A DNA stretch of 11,328 nt from contig JAAXHB010000146.1 of NCBI GenBank assembly GCA_012271125.1, positions 1 through 11,328 of the forward strand, read 5' to 3'. Below, one piece after another: positions 1 to 6,464 of the stretch (positions are counted from its first letter, which is position 1; every line of letters begins with the position of its first letter). Made by a program: the position numbers and the translations under genes. The notes under the pieces were generated by a model that was not told the DNA's origin, did no database searches, and saw nothing but the letters and a program-made list of their open reading frames with translations. The DNA is from Actinomycetota bacterium. GTDB lineage: Bacteria > Actinomycetota > Acidimicrobiia > Acidimicrobiales > Aldehydirespiratoraceae.

Positions 1-434
1 CCGTTGATGATCCATTCGTCGCCGTCTTGGGTGGCTTTGGTGGCGAGGCCGGCGAGGTCTGAGCCGGAACCGGGTTCGCTGAAGAGCTGGCACCAGCGTT
101 GTTCGCCGGTGAACATGGGGCGCAGGAAGCGGTGCTTTTGTTCGTCGGTGCCGTGGGTGACGATGGTGGGGCCGCCGAGGTTGAAGAAAAACGTTTGTGG
201 CTCAGGGGGGGCGGCGCCGGCGGCTCTTAGCTGGGACTCGACAAGTTGGTTGAGCTGGGGTCTTAGGCCGAGGCCGCCGAAGCCGACGGGGAAATCGACC
301 CAGGCGAGGCCGGCGTCGTAGCGGTGGCCACGGAACTCGGTGGCGTCTTCTTTTGTGGGATCGTGGGCGGCGAGGAGGGCGTCGATGGCGGCTTGGACTT
401 GCTGTGTCTGGGGGTCTGTTTTGTTCTCTGTCAT
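1..434 (-). CDS. Acyl-CoA dehydrogenase, N-terminal part (cut by window edge)
   Basis: This is a flavin-dependent dehydrogenase that would oxidise an acyl-CoA to the 2-enoyl-CoA in the cytoplasm, passing electrons to ETF. Reading the minus strand from ATG at 434-432 gives 144 residues without a stop before the window ends, about a third of the usual 380-400. The helical N-terminal domain covers roughly residues 1-110, including the family-like stretch VDFPVGFGGLGL (47-58). It is followed by the start of the middle beta domain with the flavin/substrate motif WCQLFSEPGSGSDLAGL (114-130). GGAG on the minus strand (440-443), 5 bases from the ATG, fits as a ribosome binding site. The gene is divergent from the MDMPI-like gene at 581. 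Its codons end mostly in C (GCC, CTC, GGC, ACC), unlike the plus-strand genes. The substrate chain length cannot be told from this part. Family assignment is secure. Confidence 0.93.
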   Translation of the reverse strand, partial: MTENKTDPQTQQVQAAIDALLAAHDPTKEDATEFRGHRYDAGLAWVDFPVGFGGLGLRPQLNQLVESQLRAAGAAPPEPQTFFFNLGGPTIVTHGTDEQKHRFLRPMFTGEQRWCQLFSEPGSGSDLAGLATKATQDGDEWIIN

Positions 435-439
435 ACCCG

Positions 440-443
440 CTCC
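440..443 (-). promoter_or_regulatory. Ribosome binding site of the acyl-CoA dehydrogenase gene
   Basis: On the minus strand the bases GGAG sit 5 bases before the ATG at 434. This supports that start codon for the edge-truncated acyl-CoA dehydrogenase. Confidence 0.55.
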
Positions 444-528
444 GTAAAGTTCTGAGAGCACTGGCGCGTTACTCGTTGCACTAGTGGCCGCATGAGAGAT
501 TGTCTAGCGCATTCTGGCATGCTTGTAG

Positions 529-557
529 TCGTCAGTGTCATAGGCGCTGAATATACT
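529..557 (+). promoter_or_regulatory. Candidate promoter for the MDMPI-like gene
   Basis: A possible sigma-70-type promoter has -35 TCGTCA (529-534, 4 of 6 to TTGACA), a 17-base spacer and -10 TATACT (552-557, 5 of 6 to TATAAT). Transcription would begin near 564, leaving a leader of about 17 bases that holds the ribosome binding site. It lies in the only clearly divergent intergenic region at this end of the window. The call rests on consensus matching alone; no promoter for the opposite gene was as clear. Confidence 0.4.
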
Positions 558-561
558 CAGC
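546..561. repeat. Inverted repeat overlapping the candidate -10 box
   Basis: GCTGA (546-550) and TCAGC (557-561) form a perfect 5-bp inverted repeat around a 6-base centre, ATATAC. The repeat spans the candidate -10 box, where a repressor could block polymerase. Five-base arms are common by chance, so an operator role is only a suggestion. Confidence 0.3.
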
Positions 562-570
562 TTGAGTTAT

Positions 571-575
571 AGGAG
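571..575 (+). promoter_or_regulatory. Ribosome binding site of the MDMPI-like gene
   Basis: AGGAG lies 5 bases before ATG 581. It is the best Shine-Dalgarno match in the window and fixes the start of the 265-residue protein. Confidence 0.75.
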
Positions 576-580
576 AAGCT

Positions 581-1378
581 ATGAAAATACATTCACTTCA
601 GCATTTGTTAAGTGTTACCGAGGAGTGCTTCGGTGACATCGAGGGGCTGTGCGGCGATCTGTCCGACGACGAGTGGCAGGTTCAGTCGTTGTGTCCGGAT
701 TGGAATGTGCGCCAGTGTTTGGGGCATGCCGTTGGCGTGGAGGACGCCTTGCGGGGTTGGGAGATCAGCTCTGAGACGATGCCTGCGTTTGAGCGGATGA
801 CGGGGTTGACTGAGGAGTCGGTGACGATGACTGCTGGCGAGTTTGGCGAGCGCACGGCTGCGATTTTTGGCGAGCGACGGGCTGAGCTAGCGGCCTTGAG
901 CGACGACGACTTGATGCGCGAGTCTTTTACGCCGGTTGGGGTTCAGGCGTTTGGGCGGTTCTGGGCGATTCGTATTTTTGACATGTGGGTGCATGTGCGT
1001 GACTGCACGATTCCGCTGGGACGAACGACCGATGACCACACCGGCGCTGCGGCGATCACCCTTGAGGAGGTGGAGGGTTCGATTGGTTACATCGTCGGCA
1101 AGAAAATCGGACTGCCTGATGGGATGTCATTGCGGGTGGATGTGACAGGGCCGCTTGCACGTCAGATCGGCGTGGTGGTGGAGGGGCGTGCTTCGGCTGT
1201 TGATCCTGGGTCGTTGGAGGCACCGGATGTGGTGTTGACGGCTGATTCGACGACTTTGATAATGCTTGCCTGCGGGCGGATTGATCCGCAGGAAAAGATT
1301 GATTCGGGTGAGATTTCTTGGTCGGGTAACGACGAGTGGGGCGAGAAGGCAGCACGCAACCTCGCCTTCACAATGTGA
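581..1378 (+). CDS. Mycothiol-dependent maleylpyruvate isomerase-family protein
   Basis: The 265-residue cytoplasmic protein has the MDMPI/DinB-like architecture: an N-terminal four-helix domain (about 1-145) and a C-terminal SCP2-like domain (about 155-265). Family hallmarks are CPDWNVRQCLGHAVGVEDAL (38-57), FDMWVHVRD (133-141) and a C-terminal ACGRIDP...ISWSG block (230-249). In the Corynebacterium enzyme, zinc is held by a His-Glu-xxx-His set. Here the equivalents appear to be His49, Asp134 and His138, so the Glu is conservatively replaced by Asp. Family members use mycothiol, the actinobacterial thiol, in isomerase or transferase reactions, but most are uncharacterised and the substrate here is unknown. 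The start has a strong AGGAG site. The gene reads away from an acyl-CoA dehydrogenase and is followed after 72 bases by a mutase-like gene. The stop codon lies inside a 16-bp tandem duplication. Family call is confident; the reaction is not. Confidence 0.85.
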   Translation: MKIHSLQHLLSVTEECFGDIEGLCGDLSDDEWQVQSLCPDWNVRQCLGHAVGVEDALRGWEISSETMPAFERMTGLTEESVTMTAGEFGERTAAIFGERRAELAALSDDDLMRESFTPVGVQAFGRFWAIRIFDMWVHVRDCTIPLGRTTDDHTGAAAITLEEVEGSIGYIVGKKIGLPDGMSLRVDVTGPLARQIGVVVEGRASAVDPGSLEAPDVVLTADSTTLIMLACGRIDPQEKIDSGEISWSGNDEWGEKAARNLAFTM

Positions 1379-1406
1379 TTGCGTGACTTGGTGATTGCGT
1401 GACTTG
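1375..1406. repeat. Perfect 16-bp tandem duplication over a stop codon
   Basis: GTGATTGCGTGACTTG occurs twice head to tail, at 1375-1390 and 1391-1406, with no mismatch. The first copy contains the TGA stop (1376-1378) of the MDMPI-like gene. The second lies wholly in the gap before the mutase-like gene. It looks like a recent slippage or short-duplication event. The unit is not a multiple of three but lies at and after the stop, so the protein is unaffected. Confidence 0.9.
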
Positions 1407-1450
1407 CGATGTTTGTGTCAGTTCGTCGGCGGTCAAAGTGAGTGGGCATC

Positions 1451-2770
1451 ATGACTGAAAGGCACATGGTTGACCTGAACAAGATTCCGAAATCGTCGCA
1501 TGACCCTGTCCTTATGCCGTTGTATGTCGCGGAGGATCAAGTCGTCGATGAAAAAACGGCAGCAGCCTTTAATGGGCAGATTGGGCGGCTTGATTATGAC
1601 GTTGTAGAGGAGTTGGCGGTTGGATGTCCACCTGTTGATGAGAATCGCATCAAAAACGGTTGGGATATACGTACCAGTTATCGAGGCTTTGATCTAGACG
1701 CGATTAAGGCTGCTATTGCCGATGACCTTGCCGGTGGGGTGACCTCGATTGAACTGGACCTGGATTGGGGTTCGATTCGGAGTCGCAGGAGCCATGCCTT
1801 GGAGAAGGTGCTAGAGCCGGTGGATTTTGCTGAGGTGCCGGTTTCGCTGGGCCCACATGACGATGTTGATTTGGCTAAGGCATTAGTGGATTTAGCCAAA
1901 GAGCGGGGCACGCCGTTAGCGGCGGGAAGTTGTTTGGGAATTGATCCGATAGGCAACCTTTATAGGGGTGGTGAGGTGAGCTCAAGCACTGACATCGCCA
2001 AGATGAAGCGTGCCATTGATGAGGCGGATGGGTTCTGGGAGGGTGACGTTTTGCCTATGTGCGTCGACGTGGTGACGCTGCGCGAGAATGGTGCGACCTG
2101 GGTTCAGTGTCTTACGTCTGCTTGCTATGCGGCGAGCGTGTATTTTCCGAAGTGGTTCATAATGCAAGGCGGGAAGGGTGTTTCGGCTGGTTCGTCATCG
2201 TTTATGTCTTTTCGGCTCCCGGCTGAGCCGGATCAGATTAAAACAATTGCGTTTTTGCGGGCAGTTCGGATGCTTTGGTATGAGGTGCTGACCAGGCCGC
2301 TAGGGGTGAGCTCGCCGGCAGCGCAGTATCAGCATGTGGTGACGATTCCATCGCCGGTTAATGACAAGTTGGTTTCGGGCGGAGAGCTGGGTTCAAGTGG
2401 AGAGTCAGGTTCAGAGGCGGTACAAGATGAGGGTCGGTGGGCTGGTGTGATGGGTGGAACGTCTGCGGCTTTAGCGGCTGGTGTTGGCGGAGCTGATGCC
2501 ATCACGGTGACCCCTACCGGTCGCGCAGGTCGAGGAGGAGCACTCGGTGACGACTTAGGCAGACGACTAGCACGAAATACGCACCATTTGTTGCTACAGG
2601 AAGCGCATGTGAACGCCACGACGGATCCGGCTGCGGGTTCCTATGCCATTGAGTGCTTCACCCAAGAGCTTTACAAAGCAGGAGTTGCCAAGCTCACTGC
2701 TGAATTTCAGCGGTCAAGTGAAAGCCGAGCTGACTATTTGGATGGCACTGGCGGGAATGGGCGGCTGTGA
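1451..2770 (+). CDS. MutA-like methylmalonyl-CoA mutase family protein without B12 domain
   Basis: The 439-residue protein matches the TIM-barrel domain of the methylmalonyl-CoA mutase family, closest by eye to the small non-catalytic subunit (MutA). Recognisable blocks are NGWDIRTSY (69-77), a DLAGGVTSIELDL segment (92-104), LGIDPIGNLYRGG (162-174), DQIKTIAFLRAVRMLW (261-276), GGADAITVTP (346-355) and RLARNTHHLLLQEAHV (372-387), then DPAAGSYAIE (392-401). It ends just after the barrel. The C-terminal cobalamin-binding domain (DxHxxG), which would add 150 or more residues, is absent. Where catalytic subunits have YHMQEAGA, this protein has VTLRENGA (208-215), so the catalytic Tyr-His pair is lost. 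No MutB or MeaB gene follows. A Ser/Gly/Glu-rich loop lies near 307-330. The start chosen is ATG 1451 with GTGAG at 1438-1442; GTG 1442 is an alternative. Stop to next start is 3 bases. Family membership is firm; activity and partner are unknown. Confidence 0.8.
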   Translation: MTERHMVDLNKIPKSSHDPVLMPLYVAEDQVVDEKTAAAFNGQIGRLDYDVVEELAVGCPPVDENRIKNGWDIRTSYRGFDLDAIKAAIADDLAGGVTSIELDLDWGSIRSRRSHALEKVLEPVDFAEVPVSLGPHDDVDLAKALVDLAKERGTPLAAGSCLGIDPIGNLYRGGEVSSSTDIAKMKRAIDEADGFWEGDVLPMCVDVVTLRENGATWVQCLTSACYAASVYFPKWFIMQGGKGVSAGSSSFMSFRLPAEPDQIKTIAFLRAVRMLWYEVLTRPLGVSSPAAQYQHVVTIPSPVNDKLVSGGELGSSGESGSEAVQDEGRWAGVMGGTSAALAAGVGGADAITVTPTGRAGRGGALGDDLGRRLARNTHHLLLQEAHVNATTDPAAGSYAIECFTQELYKAGVAKLTAEFQRSSESRADYLDGTGGNGRL

Positions 2771-2773
2771 ACA

Positions 2774-3457
2774 ATGAGTGGCATGAACGCTGAATTGCAA
2801 CAACGAGTGCAACGCATTGCTAAGCGGCGTAGCTCGGTTTGGCTATACACCGCTATTCGCTGGTTTGTGGCGGTGGTTGCGTTTCGCTATTTCAAGGTGC
2901 GTTATCGGGGTGCAAAAAACCTCAACATTGATGGGCCGGTGATTATTGCGCCAGTGCATCGCTCGCACCTAGATGCACCGTTGATTGGTGGGTTGTGTAA
3001 GCGGCGGTTTCGGTCTTTGGCAAAAGAGGGGTTGTTCCCGAATCGTCTCGCGACTCTATTTATGGCGTCGATTGGAGCGTTTCCAGTACGGCGAGGCGAA
3101 GCGGACATCAAGTCGTTGCGCACTGCGGCTTCGATTTTGAAATCCGGTGAGCAGATGGTGGTGTTTCCTGAAGGGACTCGACAGAGCGGCCCGATTGTGA
3201 AAGAAATTTTCGACGGGGTGAGCTATTTGGCATCACGAACCATGGCGGCGATAGTGCCTGTTGGAATTGCCGGAACTGAAGAGGCGATGGGGTCTGGGCG
3301 CAAGTTGCCGTTGCGTGCGCGGGTGGCGATTGTGGCGGGTGAGCCGATCCGTCCAGAGAGCGAAACCATGAGCCGGGTTCAGCTGACAGAGTTGTCGCAG
3401 AAAGTGCGAGACAGTTTGCAGAAAGCGTTTGATCAAGCGCAGAGTCTGCGTAGCTAA
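2774..3457 (+). CDS. 1-acylglycerol-3-phosphate acyltransferase family protein (PlsC-like)
   Basis: The 227-residue acyltransferase would move an acyl group from acyl-CoA or acyl-ACP to lysophosphatidate or a related acceptor at the inner face of the membrane. The four family blocks are in order: the catalytic HxxxxD motif as HRSHLD (His62, Asp67), GAFPVRRGEAD (101-111) for glycerol phosphate binding, VVFPEGTRQSG (129-139), and IVPVGIAGTEE (160-170). A hydrophobic stretch at about 22-40 probably anchors the protein to the membrane. The length is normal for short PlsC proteins. The start ATG is 3 bases after the mutase-like stop, which suggests coupled translation; an in-frame ATG at 2783 is an alternative. 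Icd follows after 28 bases. The family is clear, but the acceptor could be another lipid, so no plsC symbol is given. Confidence 0.9.
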   Translation: MSGMNAELQQRVQRIAKRRSSVWLYTAIRWFVAVVAFRYFKVRYRGAKNLNIDGPVIIAPVHRSHLDAPLIGGLCKRRFRSLAKEGLFPNRLATLFMASIGAFPVRRGEADIKSLRTAASILKSGEQMVVFPEGTRQSGPIVKEIFDGVSYLASRTMAAIVPVGIAGTEEAMGSGRKLPLRARVAIVAGEPIRPESETMSRVQLTELSQKVRDSLQKAFDQAQSLRS

Positions 3458-3485
3458 GCGGTTTGCGAAGTTAGCCTCAGAAGCG

Positions 3486-4682
3486 ATGGGTGCCAAGATT
3501 ACGCTGTCAGCCGATGGCACACTGAACGTGCCCGAGGTGCCGTCGATTCCTTATGTGGAAGGCGACGGGATTGGCGTTGACATATGGCCTGCGGCTCGTT
3601 TAGTGCTTGATGCAGCTGCTCAAAAATATGGGCGCAGCGTGGACTGGGTGGAGGTTTTGGCAGGTGAAAAGGCATACACCGAAACCGGTGACTGGCTGCC
3701 TGCTGACACGATCCAGTCCTTTGAAGAGCATCTAATCGGCATTAAAGGCCCGTTGACCACGCCGGTGGGGGGAGGGTTCCGCAGTCTCAATGTGGCGATA
3801 CGCCAAATCATGGATCTGTATGTGTGTTTGCGTCCGGTGCGGTGGTTTAAGGGGGTGCCCTCGCCGGTGAAGGAACCGCAGCTGGTGAACATGGTCATTT
3901 TTCGTGAGAACACCGAAGACATTTACGCCGGGTTAGAGGTTGAGTCTGAAACGGCTGAGGCAAAGCGACTCATTGAGTTGTTACATGATGCTTTTGGTTG
4001 GGAAATTCGCGCAGATGCAGGTGTTGGCATAAAGCCGATTTCAAAGTTCGGCTCGCACCGTTTGCAGCGAGCGGCGCTGCAGCACGCGGTTCGTCAAGGG
4101 CGCAAGCGGGTGCATTGGGTTCATAAGGGCAACATCATGAAGTTCACCGAGGGGGCGTTTCGCAATTGGGGTTATGAACTGGTGCGTGAAGAGTTTTCCG
4201 ATGTGGCGGTGGCTTGGGAGGACTGCGGTGGTGACCCGGGCGACAAGATTTTGGTGCAAGACGCCATAGCCGACATTGCGCTGCAGCAAGTGCTGACACG
4301 GCCTGCTGAGTTTGAGGTGATAGCCACTATGAACCTCAACGGCGACTACATCTCCGATGCTTTGGCAGCCCAGGTGGGAGGGATCGGAATTGCGCCTGGG
4401 GCGAACATCAACTATGTGACCGGTCACGGGGTGTTTGAAGCCACGCACGGCACCGCTCCGAGATATGCCGGTCAGGACAAGGTGAACCCGTCGTCGGTGT
4501 TGTTGTCGGGGGCGTTGATGTATGAACACATCGGCTGGCAGGACTGCGCCGATGACATCATCAATGCTGTTGAGGCGACGATCAGCGACGGCGTCGTCAC
4601 TTATGACTTCGCACGTCTGATGGATGATGCCACTGAGGTCAAGTGCTCTGAATTCGCGTCGGCAATAGTGGACCGCCTCTAG
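3486..4682 (+). CDS. icd: NADP-dependent isocitrate dehydrogenase, Escherichia type
   Basis: This 398-residue TCA-cycle enzyme oxidatively decarboxylates isocitrate to 2-oxoglutarate. It resembles E. coli Icd along its whole length. PYVEGDGIGVD (22-32) opens the fold. GGGFRSLNVAIRQ (94-106) holds the isocitrate-binding Ser100, Arg99 and Asn102. LRPVR (115-119), DIYAG with Tyr147, VHKGN with Lys214 and NLNGDYISD with Asp287/Asp291 supply substrate and metal residues. The NADP-specificity set of E. coli (Lys344, Tyr345, Val351, Tyr391, Arg395) is represented by Arg326, Tyr327, Val333, Tyr373 and Arg377, so NADP use is expected. Ser100 matches the serine phosphorylated by AceK in E. coli, but no aceK is in the window. 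The frame is open back to TTG 3429; ATG 3486 was chosen because the protein then aligns with E. coli from its N-terminal KITL strand and does not overlap plsC. No strong ribosome binding site is seen. The next gene starts 3 bases after the stop. Confidence 0.95.
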   Translation: MGAKITLSADGTLNVPEVPSIPYVEGDGIGVDIWPAARLVLDAAAQKYGRSVDWVEVLAGEKAYTETGDWLPADTIQSFEEHLIGIKGPLTTPVGGGFRSLNVAIRQIMDLYVCLRPVRWFKGVPSPVKEPQLVNMVIFRENTEDIYAGLEVESETAEAKRLIELLHDAFGWEIRADAGVGIKPISKFGSHRLQRAALQHAVRQGRKRVHWVHKGNIMKFTEGAFRNWGYELVREEFSDVAVAWEDCGGDPGDKILVQDAIADIALQQVLTRPAEFEVIATMNLNGDYISDALAAQVGGIGIAPGANINYVTGHGVFEATHGTAPRYAGQDKVNPSSVLLSGALMYEHIGWQDCADDIINAVEATISDGVVTYDFARLMDDATEVKCSEFASAIVDRL

Positions 4683-4685
4683 GTC

Positions 4686-6464
4686 TTGTCACTTAGTTCT
4701 GAGCTGAGCCCTGAGCCGACTAAGGCGGGGGTGTATAGGCGGGGGTTGCGACTGATTGTTCGCTCGCTGCGGGCTCATCCATGGTCGCATTTAGTGGCGA
4801 TGATTGGTGCCTGCGGGTTTGTGCTGGCAACTGTTGGTTTCGCATGGGTGCTTGGCTGGGTCACCGATGAAATAATTCTCAAAGCCGGAGATGGGGAAGC
4901 TGGCGTGGACGGCTCACAGCTTTGGGTAGCGGCAGCAGCAATGATCAGCGTTTCTTTCGCTGGTGGGCTGTCTGTGGTGGTGCGGCGCTGGTATCTGCAG
5001 ATGGCGGCGCTTCGCACCCAGCGTGATTGGCGGCGTGATCTGTTGCACCGATATTTGGATCTGCCGTTGCGGTTCCATCGAAGTCGCCCAGCGGGGGAGT
5101 TGCTGGCACACGCTGATGCGGATTTGGAAACTGCGTCGATGGTGTTGCAGCCGTTGGCGTTTTCTTTGAGCGTGGTGTTGCTGGTGTCGGTGGCGCTGGT
5201 GACGTTGCTGGTGATTCATCCATTGTTGGCGTTGATTGCGTTGGTGTTGTTTCCGGCTTTGGCAGTCATTAGTCAGATTTACACCAAGTTGGTGGTTGCG
5301 CCCTCCGCTGTGGTTCAAGAGCGGGTGGGGGAAGTGTCGGCAGTTGCTCATGAGAGCTTCGACGGAGCTGTGGTGGTGAAGACCTTGGGTCGTGAGGCCC
5401 AGGAAGTGCAGCGCCTTGCGGATGCGTCTGAGTTGTTGCGCGCTGAGCGAATTCGGGTGGGACGGATGCGTTCAACTTTTGAGCCTTTGATTGACGCACT
5501 GCCGACAGTTGCGACAGTGGTGTTGGTTCTTGTGGGGGCGTGGCTTGTTGACTCAGAATCGGTTAGCGCAGGTGAAATTGTGTTAGCGGCGACGCTGTTT
5601 TCGGTGTTGGCGATACCGCTTCGAATCGTTGGATATTTCTTGGAGATGTTGCCGCGGTCGGTGGTGTCGCTGGATCGGGTCAACGCAGTCATGGATTTGG
5701 AAGTGCCCGCTGAGTCAACAGGAGCAGCGGGCTTGCCGGATGGCCCGTTGTCGTTGGCGGTGGCAGACCTTGTGGTTTCACATGGGACTCACAGAGTGCT
5801 TGACGGCGTGACATTGGACGCCAAAGCGGGTGAGACCATTGCTCTAGTTGGCTCCACAGGTTCGGGCAAGTCCACCTTTTTTGAAGCCATCGCGGGTTTG
5901 ATCGATTATGAGTCCGGCTCGATTGCCGTAGGTGGGGTGCCATTAGAGCAGATTGACACAGAGCAACTGCGGGACTCGGTGGCGTTGGTGTTTCAGGAGT
6001 CGTTTTTGTTTGCCGACACGATTGCTGAAAACATTGCCTTAACCGGCAGTGGTGGCGCGCATGTGGCAGCGGCAGTAGAAGCGGCGGCTGCTGATGATTT
6101 TGTAGAGCAGTTAAGCGACGGGTATGAGACGGTGGTTGGCGAACGAGGGGTGACCTTGTCAGGTGGGCAGCGTCAACGAATTGCGCTGGCGCGGGCGTTG
6201 TTGCGCTCACCGCGGCTGTTGTTGCTTGATGATGCAACCAGCGCGGTTGATCCAGTTGTTGAGGGTCGAATTTTGGACAATTTGCGTGAAGGGTTGAAGG
6301 CAACGACGCTGGTGGTGGCGCATCGCTTGTCGACTATTGAGTTGGCTGATCGTGTGGCGTTTTTGGCAGACGGACGCATCGCTGCGGTTGGGACACATTC
6401 AGAACTGCTGGAACTTGAGGATTATCGCTCCCTGGTGCGTGCATATGAGCAGGTGGCGGCATGA
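4686..6464 (+). CDS. ABC exporter half-transporter, degenerate-site subunit
   Basis: The 592-residue protein is a type IV ABC exporter half: six membrane segments (about 34-58, 79-99, 154-177, 179-196, 268-288, 296-320) followed by an ATPase domain (about 350-592). The ATPase has Walker A GSTGSGKST (389-397), Q-loop Gln437, a normal signature LSGGQ (491-495), Walker B LLLLDD (511-516) and switch His546. Position 516 is Asp where an active ATPase has Glu. This is the same change seen in the degenerate subunit of heterodimeric exporters such as TM287/288 and BmrC/BmrD. It overlaps the next ABC gene by ATGA, supporting a heterodimer. The start is TTG 4686, 3 bases after icd. GTG 4731 is an alternative preceded by AAGG; it would remove 15 residues before the first membrane segment. 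The exported substrate (drug, lipid or peptide) cannot be told from sequence. Confidence 0.92.
   Translation: MSLSSELSPEPTKAGVYRRGLRLIVRSLRAHPWSHLVAMIGACGFVLATVGFAWVLGWVTDEIILKAGDGEAGVDGSQLWVAAAAMISVSFAGGLSVVVRRWYLQMAALRTQRDWRRDLLHRYLDLPLRFHRSRPAGELLAHADADLETASMVLQPLAFSLSVVLLVSVALVTLLVIHPLLALIALVLFPALAVISQIYTKLVVAPSAVVQERVGEVSAVAHESFDGAVVVKTLGREAQEVQRLADASELLRAERIRVGRMRSTFEPLIDALPTVATVVLVLVGAWLVDSESVSAGEIVLAATLFSVLAIPLRIVGYFLEMLPRSVVSLDRVNAVMDLEVPAESTGAAGLPDGPLSLAVADLVVSHGTHRVLDGVTLDAKAGETIALVGSTGSGKSTFFEAIAGLIDYESGSIAVGGVPLEQIDTEQLRDSVALVFQESFLFADTIAENIALTGSGGAHVAAAVEAAAADDFVEQLSDGYETVVGERGVTLSGGQRQRIALARALLRSPRLLLLDDATSAVDPVVEGRILDNLREGLKATTLVVAHRLSTIELADRVAFLADGRIAAVGTHSELLELEDYRSLVRAYEQVAA

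Noticed and set aside
4..321. A 105-residue open frame on the plus strand
   Set aside because: It is antisense to a clear acyl-CoA dehydrogenase and has no family-like motifs.
2740..2774. A frameshift that might have cut a B12 domain off the mutase-like gene
   Set aside because: The bases after the stop go straight into the acyltransferase gene in all frames, with no DxHxxG-type remnant.
3429..3485. TTG 3429 as the start of isocitrate dehydrogenase
   Set aside because: It would overlap the acyltransferase gene and add 19 basic residues with no counterpart in E. coli Icd. ATG 3486 matches the family N-terminus.
4041..4529. A 162-residue minus-strand frame inside icd
   Set aside because: It is antisense to conserved catalytic blocks of Icd and shows no recognisable motif; high-GC shadow frames are common.
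5689..6303. A 204-residue minus-strand frame inside the first ABC gene
   Set aside because: It is Pro/Gln/His-rich and antisense to the Walker motifs, as expected for a shadow frame.
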